A stretch of 64,000 bases of DNA from Lineus longissimus (lineage: Eukaryota; Nemertea; Pilidiophora; Heteronemertea; Lineidae), in assembly GCF_910592395.1 (NCBI RefSeq), contig NC_088320.1:744001-808000 (forward strand). Direction: 5' to 3'. Position numbers and translations under genes: made by a program. The first letter of the stretch is position 1. Each line of letters begins with the position of its first letter. This document shows positions 1 through 9,834 of this stretch, piece by piece. Below the pieces are notes generated by a model. That model was given only the letters and a program-made list of their open reading frames with translations, was not told where the DNA came from and did no database searches.

Positions 1-2
1 TG

Positions 3-3000
3 TCCGGCACCACTGCAAGTGAGGTTAGCTTGGACGATGAGTTCATGGGCTCCAGTGCATCGCTCGTTGGTCGCACCAAGACAGGTTCAGTCACGTCGTC
101 AGAATATCGAAACGTGGACACAATCCGGAAGTTAGAGAAGGAGCGGAAGGAGACACAGGAGGTACAGAAGTTTACTCGGCTTTACAGGAAGAACTTCAGT
201 TGGAGTTGGAGTGAGAGGAAATGAGAAGAACTTATACAAAAGTAGTGCTAGTTTGCCAACAATGGTTAGGGATTGTGTCAAATAAATACCCATAAATGCC
301 AATTGTCTTAGTTTGCAATGTGCACCTCGGTCAGAAACCATCTTCATTAATGAATTACTCATTGTTTGGAAGTGGCACTAGTAGAATAGAACCTTAACAA
401 TTTCACCTAACCTGTCTGTTTGTCGTAATTCTCGACCATCTGTCAATCATTCCTGATTTTGAACTGTTTGTTTTACGTCTAGTCCTGTGGTACAGTGATG
501 AAGAGGTGAAATTGTGCTCCGTGGATCTCCTTACGTTGAAACCAATAGATAGAAAACCTCTGTCTAACACATTAACCCTTTCCTTCCAGAGAGCTGTGGC
601 AGAGTTGAAAGCCTTAGAGGAGGATTATACTCAACTAAAACAGAAGTTTGATGCTTCAAAAGCAAGGTTTGTTGACTTATTCAACCAACTTTTTACTGCA
701 TTTGCTCTCTTTTTCAAGTTTTCTCCATTGCATTATTTGAGCAAATACTTGAACACTGCTGAGCTGGATAGTCTTGCTGTCAGGTCCTGGTGACAATGGA
801 ACTATCGATGCTGTACGAGGCCAGACTTGATTTTCTTGGACAACTTACTAAGTGTGGGTGTGGAATGAAATTGACTACCGATATGATGCTGATACTAAAA
901 CTGGTTGATTCAATTCTAAGCTGTTGTTTTGATGATTTCAGACACAAGGTGCTGACTAATGAGAACAAGTCATTGAAACAACAGATGCAGACGTTACTTG
1001 AGAAGGGCAAACATGACGATGACCTTATTCAAGCTATGATGGTAAGTGATGCGAGAACAGACTCAGAGTAAAAAATCTTATCATATACTTGATCTGAGAC
1101 CATTGAACTAAACTTCATAATTCAGGTAGCAAAGATGCCAACTACTGTAGACTGACACATAATCCAATGAAGTTGTTGGGATATTTTGTTAAGAGAAGAT
1201 TTATTTTGTACATGTAAAAGGCAGAAAGGTTCTGACATATATCTAGTATTCTACTCATTTACCATGGTTACAGAAACAACAGACCCAGTTGAAGCTGATG
1301 CTGGACGAAACAACAAACCTACAGAAGCAGACAGAAGACTTCAGTGAGAAGAAAGTCAAGGAGTTAGAGCAACGGTCACAGCAAGATTCCAACATTGTCG
1401 AACAGTTAAAGAGGATCGTGGCTGATAAAGAGGCAAAGGTGAAACAGTTTGAGGAAGAAATTAGACAGATGAAACTAAATGTAAGTGATGTGTAGGGAGA
1501 GTGTGATCCTCCTCCCCTCCCTTACCCCCTTTCTATTAGGAAAGATATCAATTTTAGTTTCCTGCTCTCGCACCACAATATCATCAATTTTAGACTATTT
1601 TTTGCATCCCCTTTTTAACATCATTTTGGATCTGGCAAATTTGGATCTGGCAATACCTTTAGGTCCCATCGGTCGGGATGTAAGATTCTTATGGATTATT
1701 AGGCAATGGTAACCTATTCCTGGTATGAATACTGTCAATCAATGAATGTGTTGTATATTTCAGAGTTTACAGAAGGCCCAAAATAATGGTGTTGGATCGT
1801 TGTTCGAGTCTCGTCCCAGCACTGCCGCCAGTCAGATCCCAGTGGCTGTCACTGTTCTACCCGAGAGACGAGAGTCTGTCATGATCATGGAATCAGTTTC
1901 CCCACCAGCATCACGACAGAGCAGCCGGGCGCAGTCACGAATGACGGACTCCAGACGATCTAGCAGACCGATGAGTCGGCTGCAAAGCACAGGGTATGTT
2001 ACAAACAATAAGTCATTTATTACTCATTCATTTCATGGCATCAGGTGATTTTGACAAGTTTCCTCTCCCAGAACAACTGACTTGTCATTTGCACTCTCTG
2101 TTACCTTCCAGGGCGGCCAACAAGGAAGTTGAGGAGTATCGTGTTCAGCTCCAGGAGTACAAGTCTATGCAACTGGCCGCAGAGGTAGAACGAGATAAAC
2201 TTGCTGAACTCGTCAAACTTTTGCAACAAAGGTAAGTATAAACACCACTCATATGCAGCTGTAGTTACAATAACACGCTGAGACTCTTACTTCCATTGAG
2301 AGAGGGGCCTCCTTCTGAATGATGTCCTTGGAAGAATCCAGAACATCCAATCATACAACCATGATACCCCCTGATTCAAATGAGAGCAATCGTCAGAGTA
2401 TCTGTGGTTCCCGTCCCTGGTGAGTTGTCTTCTGTTATCTTGCTGAACATGTTTCTCTTATTTGTAGGTTAAACGAAAGTACCCAGAAGGCCACTGAGTC
2501 ACAAACAGATCTACAGAATCAAAAGCGGAGGAATGTCGCTCTGGAGAAACAGTTGGGCAAGGCGAAAATAGAACAGAAACAAGCTGCAAGTTTAGGTCAG
2601 TATGTTACATCCGTTGGGATCAGAGTCTGAAATTTCCTATGCATTTGAAGATCTTCTAGTTGGATCATAGTTTGTGCCAGGTTTTATCTTCAACGTTAGC
2701 AAGTTTGACATGTACGCTACATGTAGATAGTTAATTCGTTTTCAGTACGGTTATCAAGTTGACAGACCTAGAGAGGTCTGCAGTAGAGCTACAGACTTGT
2801 GTGGCGGCGGTGGTGTGATTTGGCTACATCTCTTAACCATTCTCCTTGTTTTTCAGGTTATTCTCCTGCCAAGAAACCAGGGAAATCAAAATCTAACAAC
2901 ACGTCGGCCACGGGATCACATGAAACAATGGGTATTGACGATGAATTAAACAAAGACTCACCAATTGATGCTAATATAGATGAATTACAAACAAGGTACA

Positions 3001-3401
3001 CCACCTTCGTCATCTTTATCATTTGCATTCGAACTCTTGTGGGATTCAATCAGAAGCTACTCATGTTTCTTACTTTAAGTGGGATCTTTTCATTCCCTTT
3101 CCTTCACAGGGAGGCCGACCAGCAATTATTTCTCCCTACCTGGCACATGGAATCTTGATTCTGAAATGGCAGCCCTCCCACTTTAGCATTGGCGACTAAG
3201 TATGATGGAGTTAAAATAACGAATCGTAAAATGTTTTGTTTCAGTTTGGAGATCCAGCGAGATGAAAATGAGGCACTGAAGGAAGCGTTACAGAGCACTC
3301 TTAGAGCGAAGGAGGAGGATTTGAGACTCTACCATCAGACAATTGATGAAACAAGGAAGATATTCCTCCATGGGTTAAGACAGTTTAAAACAGAAAGTTA
3401 G
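3..3401 (+). CDS. C-terminal part of a coiled-coil protein (partial, nine exons)
   Basis: Nine exons join in consistent phase: 3-161, 590-666, 942-1041, 1274-1480, 1764-1993, 2112-2231, 2468-2595, 2857-2995 and 3245-3401. Each internal border has an AG acceptor and GT donor. They encode about 438 residues ending at TAG 3399-3401; the 5' part lies outside the window. The product is almost all charged coiled coil rich in K, E and Q. It is broken by a Ser/Arg-rich stretch in exon 5 (SRQSSRAQSRMTDSRRSSR) and a polar linker in exon 8. No catalytic motif is visible. The last exon (DENEALKEALQSTLRAKEED) reminds me of CCDC13-like centrosomal/ciliary proteins, but that is only a guess. The coding exons and their phase are well supported; the family is not. 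Confidence 0.75.
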
Positions 3402-3783
3402 GTTATGGATGACTTGCAACTGGTCTCTATACTAATATCTTCATAGAAACTGTAACTAATTATTGATCAGTTCAATAGAAGAGTAAGCTTATTAGTGAAA
3501 AGGCTGCTGTCCAAATATGTACATTGTTTTCATCCGTCCTCCAGTGAAAATGTAAAGCCATTTCCATTGATACCGAGTTGCAGTGATAACGGATATCTAT
3601 TGAAGACCGAGGTAACATTCCACCTGTAGAACGTCCAATATTTTCCATATTCTTGTACAAGTAAGCCTATTTCTTACCCTTGTCATCTGTTTTTCGTCCA
3701 CAGTCTGTACTGCTTGTCCACTGTCTCCCGTGTATTTACACATTTCCATGTGTACTTTGTGTAGTATTTTGTTGCAGCACTGC

Positions 3784-3789
3784 AATAAA
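3784..3789 (+). terminator. Poly(A) signal of the coiled-coil gene
   Basis: AATAAA lies about 380 bases after the TAG at 3401. It is the first canonical hexamer on this strand after the stop, which suggests a short 3' UTR ending near 3805. Confidence 0.6.
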
Positions 3790-3805
3790 GTGATTATGTT
3801 ATGAT

Positions 3806-4951
3806 GCAACCTTGCGTTTATTGATATTTCGTTGATGGGTTTGAGCAGACGTTACACCCATTGATGTTAGTCTTAACGTCGTTGATCAGAATTGGAGAAG
3901 GATGGTCTCCTTCCAGGAGATGTAAGAAGACAACGCACGCACCACATCCTTGAGGATTGATGGTTTCAGACCGAGTCACCTAGTTGCCAACAGACGGACG
4001 AGGTCTTCCACATGGCCGACAATTCTCAGGAGATTGTCTCAAGATGACAAAGTCGGGCAGTGTTGGATTCACAGCCATCTGTTGCAACATCACAACCTCG
4101 TCAGGTCAACCAGGAGGCCCTTGAGACAGGTCGGCACATTTTGAAGTCTAAAAGGGTCTCGTCAGGTAAAACAGGACAGAGTCACAACCTCAGACAATTT
4201 CACAAACAAGGGACAGTGAAGTTTCACAAAGACATCCTTGCTAACAAATGGGGACATCAAAGACAACTTTGTCTTCAAACTGCACTGCCAAATTCGCCGG
4301 TTTCTCCTTACTGCATGGGGCAAAGACCACTGTGGTGATGCATCCTACCTTTTGGGAGACTGGGATGCTTTATATGAAACAGTGAGGTCTCTGGATTTTG
4401 ACGGATTCCCCCATTCTGAAGGATTGATTGCTGGTCAAAGCAAGAGTACAATCACAACACAGAACAACAAAATAAGTATACATTCTTTATTCTATTTGTT
4501 AAAGCAATATGTATATGCAAAATCAACAAGTATAGTTTACACACCTCCACTCCACATGTCAAAACCTAATGCCAAAGGAAAACTGCACCTCTCAGACAGC
4601 CGGTTTGCTCTTGAAGAGTCAACTCCACAGTAAGTCCTTGGACATAACATTTTGACATGCAGAGGTTGAGTGTACACTGGTGCCGTGTTCCAATAACAAA
4701 ACAAACAAAATGAGATGGAATGGCAGACATAACTCTAAACTTCATGAGTAAACAACTGTATTTGTTAAATCCATGAAATAATCCCTGCAGACTCTTTAAT
4801 TTCACAGGTCACATGTCTCACTGAAGTTTAAACCTATATCTAACGACTCCAACGTGAAAAACTATACAATTGATTACAGAAATGTCAACGAAAGTAACAT
4901 CAGAAGTCAACAAAGCCCCGCAAACCACAGAGATTTGGGGAGCCCACCTTG
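3806..4951. other. Interval without a recognised gene
   Basis: This lies between the 3' ends of the coiled-coil gene (+) and the zinc-finger gene (-). A 131-codon open frame at 4238-4633 (+) has no recognisable motif or splice context and I do not call it a gene. TTTATT at 4488-4493 reads as AATAAA on the minus strand and could end the zinc-finger transcript, giving it a 3' UTR of about 1.4 kb. Confidence 0.4.
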
Positions 4952-5153
4952 ACACCTTCAGCGCCAAACCACGTAGATCTACGTGGCCAAATCCCCTCCC
5001 CTTTGAGCCGGTTATCGGAGTCTCATGGACTTCATGGAAGAACTACGCCATCGCCATCTTCAGGGCAAGGTAGAAACTGAAAATACCGTTTGGTCTCTTC
5101 AGTTCCTACCTAGCCCTGAAGATGGCGATGGCGTGGTTCGGCGCTGAAGGTGT
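4952..5153. mobile_element. Foldback (MITE-like) element with nested inverted repeats
   Basis: The outer arms are inverted: ACACCTTCAGCGCCAAACCA at 4952 pairs with the complement of GGTTCGGCGCTGAAGGTGT ending at 5153. A second, inner inverted pair (5047-5073 and 5105-5132) carries CGCCATCTTCAGGGC and its complement. An 18-bp perfect palindrome, CCACGTAGATCTACGTGG, sits at 4969-4986. No coding capacity is seen. It lies in or beside the 3' UTR of the zinc-finger gene. Target-site duplications are not clear. Confidence 0.55.
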
Positions 5154-5919
5154 TAAAAGGTTGAATCAATTTACTTCAACAAATCAAATTTTAACAAAGA
5201 GTATTTACAAAATGCCCAGAAAAAGTACACTCTTGCCATTCAGACAAATGCCCCATCTCCCATGTTTCCATGGCCTACCTGAAACATCAGATTGCTGAAC
5301 ATAACTAAGGAAGTAGCCCATCTAATCCTGCACCTTTCTCAGGCTCATTCGCAGGTCGGTTTTTAACCAGAAAAACAACCTATGATGGGCCAAGAAATGA
5401 AGATGGTGATAAGGACCGAGACTAATCTAAGTCACAATCACTGCAATTTATAAACTGATGACTTACCGGTATCGATATGATAATAATAATAATCATGATT
5501 TACACTTCTACAACTAAAACATGTAAAAACTGTCCCAGATGTAATATATCAACTCACTGGTATGATAACACCACTTATAAATCTATTTATACATACATGT
5601 ATTATTATAATACATATCCATTGGCAGGACTCTGGTCTTCCCGATTCATACAAACATACCATTGCTATTAATTCAAATTCATTTCAACCAAAATCTCCTC
5701 GAAATATACAACTCTCCTAGTCAGAAGATAAAGAAATTTACAGGACCATTGTAGTTTCCAATCCATCACACAATAAACATTACGTCTCATCAATCATCGG
5801 AGAACTCGTCATCAATGAGTTAACAAGACTGGTCGAGTTCAGTCGTTTGTTCCGCACAGAAACTGCGGCTCATAACTCACACATGTCGACAACATCACAT
5901 TAGGTTATGTTGGTTGGCT

Positions 5920-8900
5920 TCATTGTTTGGATGCATCAGCAGTAGAGTTGTTACCCTCCGTGGTCAGGACAAAAGCCTTGGCCAGAATAGCTGCAGCCTC
6001 TGTTCTTGCCACAGCCGCTGCAGCCTCAGATCTAACTGACCCAGTGTCTACTGTAACAGGACCCACATCAGACGACCTTTCAGGCAATGCACTTACCGTG
6101 GGGGTAGAACTTCCAGTCGTAGTAAACTTGATAGGGCCTGATATTGGGACGCCAACAGGGAACTGATGAGCTGGGGACTGGAGCGGTTGGAGAGAGAGTA
6201 GCTGCATGCCGTGGGGTTGGACTGTGTGGAGCTGAAGGGTCTGGCCTGGCAATCCCTGCAGGGTATGCCCGGGGAGGCCTGTCAACTGGGAGAGGGTGGT
6301 GGCAAACAGAGGCTGGCAGGAGACGGGGGAGGTCAGGGGTTGGGAGAGGGAGGACAGGGACTGGGGAAGGGATACCAAGGTCTGTGGCAGGGATGCAAGG
6401 TTCTGCGGGAGAGATGTCAGGGTGTGGGGGATGGAGGTCAGGGACTGTGGTAAGGACGTCAGGGTACGGGGCACAGAGGTCAAAGCTTGGGACAAAGATG
6501 TCAAAGTTTGAGGGATAGAGCTCAAGCTGAATGGCGATGACGCTGGGATTTGGATCTGCTGAGGTAGGCCTGGTAAATCAGACGGCCGATGGATGACATG
6601 TGTACCAGGTAGAACCATTTGAGGTGTTCCATGGACTGTGCGCAGCTGCTCATGGACAGCAGACATCAACGGCTGCGAGACTGATCTGACAACCGTCGTT
6701 GCCGGCAGCGACACTGGGATGTGCGCTGGTTCACAACCACGCTCGGCTAGATTAACGACCTCCTCCACAGGTTTACTAACAATAGGTGGCATGGTCGCAT
6801 CCGCAATACTTTCCACCATAACTTTTGGCGCAACAGTCTTGCCCATAACTAACGGTCTGAGTTCTGCCAATTTTGGCGACAATCGGCCATCGTCTGGAGA
6901 CTCCATCACCGGTTGTATGACTCTATAAGTCTGACAATGGCCCTTAGGTGGCGTTGTATCAGATTCATCCCCCCTCGTTTCACCGGTGTCTTTATCCTCG
7001 ATACTTGAGTTCCCCTCTTCATCCAGCTCCAAACATTCCTCATAATCTTCATCCTCTACTTCACACTTGATCCTCGGATGTTCACCATTCTCGTGCTCCA
7101 AAACATGCTCGACAAACAAGCTATGGTCTTTGAACAAACGATTACATGACTGACACTCGAACATCTCCAACTGGTCACCAGCAGTCGGACCAGACGTCTG
7201 ATGCGTCTGAAGATGAAGATCAAAACTACTGAAAAATTTGAATCGTTTCCCACACTGTGAACATTCATACTGGGCGTGTCGCTCGTCCTTAGATATTGCA
7301 TGACGTCCTTTAATCCTTGCCTGTGATTGGTGGACGCTGAGATACTTTTTCGATGCGAACGATCGCCCACAATCGCACACATACGGTTTGGATGTTGAAT
7401 GTTGTCTAATATGGACAGTCAGGTCTCCTTTGTAGGTGTACGTCCTACCACAAATGCTGCATTTATATGGCTTTTGTTTTGTATGTGACCGGATATGCTC
7501 CATCAATTTACTGAAATATTTGAAATGTTTTCCGCAATATTCACAAGCGCGTACCTGGGTCTCACCTGCCTCATCTTTGTACACATAGTCCTGTGGAGAA
7601 ATACACTTCTGTGTATCATGGTCAACAATAATCAAACCATTAATAGTCTCCTTGGACAGATGTCCCAGATTGAACTGTTTTACTTTCTCAGTGTCCATGA
7701 TAGATTTGACGAGATCGCTGACTTCTCCCGGTGAATGTTTCGATTCAGTACTGCCAGGAGTCGTAGGTGGGCCAGAGGTTACAGGTGTCCCCGGCTCTTG
7801 TTTCAGCCCAAGCTGATTCAGCGGCATATTTTTCATCTGCCAGGCTAACATTTTGTATCCAGCAGCGCTATCTTTGTACGCCGCACTATCCATTGGGATG
7901 CTACTGTAGTTAACGGGTAGGCCGCTAGAGGGCAGAGCAGATGCTGGACTGCCAGGGAGAATCTGACCTCCAGTGGTGCATACTTTAGGCTCGCCAATGA
8001 TCTCAGCATCTTTCGCCTCCGCATGAGTTATAGGCAATGGCAGCGGCAGGACGGATGGCCGTTGAACGTTCGTGTGCATGTAGTCCATGGCCACAGGGGT
8101 ACCAGAACTGGTTGCAAACACTGGCTTCATTCCCAAGATAGCCGGTGAACTAACGGTGCCTGGTTGTGACAAATAGTCAGAGAACGTGTGCGCAACATGC
8201 TGGCCTAACTTTATCACAGGAGATGGCAGAGAAGTTGGACTTTGTAACAGTTCAATTTTCTGGTCTTTCAACTTAAAAGACGGCGGGCCTGACAGAGATT
8301 GTGTTGGCGTACCCACTGGGAGTGAGGTATTTACATGAAGTTCTAGTTTCGACGAGTTGTGATGCGCCCCAGTTGCGAAGACAGTAGGTGTTTTCAGATC
8401 AGTGTCCACACTCGCCTGCCTCATCAGACCGATGCGTTCCAAACTCGGTGTACGCTGAAGTTGCCCCGCTGTAACAAAATTTGGCACAAGCATTGCTGTA
8501 GAGGGCGTACCAGGAGTGTTGGAACCTTGCAAAATATCACGGATCACAGAAGACGAACTTCCAGTCGAATTGGTGCGCAAACGTTCAACGCTTTTCTCTC
8601 GTTGAAAAATCATGTTTCGTACTCTGTCTTTTACAGTAAAACGTCCTTTAGGGTCATTGCCCACATCTTTATCACTGCTATCTTGCTTTTCTTCCTTACT
8701 ATTCTCGTCTCCATTTCCTGAAGAGCTGTCTTGTCGTCTGCTATCGACACCTTCCTCTTTACTTACATTTGGTGAATCTCTCGCAACTGGTTGCTCACCA
8801 CCAACATCAGTGCCACGTTGTTGAACGTGCTCAGAGCTCACTGGCTGCAAATTACCCACACCACTACCAGAGGGCACTGCTTTTAGACTATCCGAACCAG

Positions 8901-9834
8901 CATTAGAATCCTGTTTCAGCAAACGAATTTCACGGCAGTATTCAAATTTGTTCCGTTTACGTAGCGGGCCGTCGCGATGTGGATCATGTGGTTCTTTAAC
9001 CTCTCTAACATCGTGAGCACTAGTAGTCGTCACGGTTGACCTGGTGCCACCTAGAGGTGCTGAGGACTTGTTATAATCAACTGAAGATCCCTCGTTAACC
9101 GGTGGGGAAGGCAACCCAGCGAAACCCTGATTTTCAGTGACGCTCACCTTCCGTAAAATCTGGCGTGCACTGCGCTGAACGTTTTTTATAATATCTTCCG
9201 GGTCGTCGATATTTGAAAGCTTTCTCTTCACCGTGGCAGACAGTGGTTCTAAACTGTGTCCATCACTTGTGCTGTCTGTTCTCTCTCGCTGGACATGCCC
9301 ATCACCAAGACTCGAGCCCCTCATATCGACCGGCTCTGACATCTCACTGTCATGGCGATTCAGCAGCGCCCGCCTGAGATGCAAGTCCCGACCATCAACC
9401 GAAGGAACTTCCATCTGTTCATGAATGGACCTTGTCCCCAGGTGTCCAGAAATAGCACTCTTCGCCAAAAGCTGAGCGCTACATAACTGATCACCACCAC
9501 CTGACTCGGACACAGGAGGACTAAGTTGATTACTTCCACCAGATGGAGGCCCAGGTTGTCCAAAACTTCGACTATCCGTAGGTGTTGTGGGTCCACCGTA
9601 TCCACCTGCAGGCTGGAACGACTTGGACATTCCTCTCAAACTCGACACATCAGCTGCCTTGCTTAGCAACTGCGCAATCTGGATAGCGAAAGCTGGATGG
9701 GTATCTGACGTGACACAAATCGTGCCCTCGATGTGGATTTGGTACTTGTGAGGTACTTCTTTCGTACAAATCTGACAAATGACTTCAGTGAGTAGGAGTT
9801 TCATGCGGTCGCGGAGGTCTGGCGCGTATACCAT
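5920..9834 (-). CDS. Large C2H2 zinc-finger protein, 1304 aa, single coding exon
   Basis: One uninterrupted frame runs from ATG at 9834 to TGA at 5920. An in-frame TGA lies 27 bases before the ATG and a good acceptor (polypyrimidine tract then TAG) ends at 9878, so the ATG is probably the true start after a 43-base 5' UTR segment. Five C2H2-type fingers begin near residues 764, 792, 820, 858 and 894. The third is degenerate, with C-x-C spacing and a stretched histidine spacing. An acidic segment follows. The N-terminus has a CQICTKEVPHKYQIHIEG motif with paired cysteines. Long Ser/Pro/Gly-rich, probably disordered regions fill residues 60-740, and a heptad repeat lies near 1104-1169. No BTB, KRAB or SET domain is seen. 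A nuclear DNA-binding regulator is inferred; I do not recognise the family. Confidence 0.9.
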   Translation of the reverse strand: MVYAPDLRDRMKLLLTEVICQICTKEVPHKYQIHIEGTICVTSDTHPAFAIQIAQLLSKAADVSSLRGMSKSFQPAGGYGGPTTPTDSRSFGQPGPPSGGSNQLSPPVSESGGGDQLCSAQLLAKSAISGHLGTRSIHEQMEVPSVDGRDLHLRRALLNRHDSEMSEPVDMRGSSLGDGHVQRERTDSTSDGHSLEPLSATVKRKLSNIDDPEDIIKNVQRSARQILRKVSVTENQGFAGLPSPPVNEGSSVDYNKSSAPLGGTRSTVTTTSAHDVREVKEPHDPHRDGPLRKRNKFEYCREIRLLKQDSNAGSDSLKAVPSGSGVGNLQPVSSEHVQQRGTDVGGEQPVARDSPNVSKEEGVDSRRQDSSSGNGDENSKEEKQDSSDKDVGNDPKGRFTVKDRVRNMIFQREKSVERLRTNSTGSSSSVIRDILQGSNTPGTPSTAMLVPNFVTAGQLQRTPSLERIGLMRQASVDTDLKTPTVFATGAHHNSSKLELHVNTSLPVGTPTQSLSGPPSFKLKDQKIELLQSPTSLPSPVIKLGQHVAHTFSDYLSQPGTVSSPAILGMKPVFATSSGTPVAMDYMHTNVQRPSVLPLPLPITHAEAKDAEIIGEPKVCTTGGQILPGSPASALPSSGLPVNYSSIPMDSAAYKDSAAGYKMLAWQMKNMPLNQLGLKQEPGTPVTSGPPTTPGSTESKHSPGEVSDLVKSIMDTEKVKQFNLGHLSKETINGLIIVDHDTQKCISPQDYVYKDEAGETQVRACEYCGKHFKYFSKLMEHIRSHTKQKPYKCSICGRTYTYKGDLTVHIRQHSTSKPYVCDCGRSFASKKYLSVHQSQARIKGRHAISKDERHAQYECSQCGKRFKFFSSFDLHLQTHQTSGPTAGDQLEMFECQSCNRLFKDHSLFVEHVLEHENGEHPRIKCEVEDEDYEECLELDEEGNSSIEDKDTGETRGDESDTTPPKGHCQTYRVIQPVMESPDDGRLSPKLAELRPLVMGKTVAPKVMVESIADATMPPIVSKPVEEVVNLAERGCEPAHIPVSLPATTVVRSVSQPLMSAVHEQLRTVHGTPQMVLPGTHVIHRPSDLPGLPQQIQIPASSPFSLSSIPQTLTSLSQALTSVPRTLTSLPQSLTSIPHTLTSLPQNLASLPQTLVSLPQSLSSLSQPLTSPVSCQPLFATTLSQLTGLPGHTLQGLPGQTLQLHTVQPHGMQLLSLQPLQSPAHQFPVGVPISGPIKFTTTGSSTPTVSALPERSSDVGPVTVDTGSVRSEAAAAVARTEAAAILAKAFVLTTEGNNSTADASKQ
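6328..6525 (-). repeat. Coding minisatellite: about ten heptapeptide repeats
   Basis: Inside the zinc-finger protein, imperfect seven-residue units (TLTSLPQ, SLTSIPH, NLASLPQ, TLVSLPQ, SLSSLSQ) repeat about ten times, encoded by 21-bp units. The units are rich in Ser, Leu and Pro with a Leu/Pro every seven residues. Changes are in whole codons, so the frame is kept. Confidence 0.85.

Noticed and set aside
4238-4633. 131-codon open frame on plus
   Set aside because: No domain, no splice context, no similarity I recognise, and it lies in a region likely to be 3' UTR of the opposite gene.
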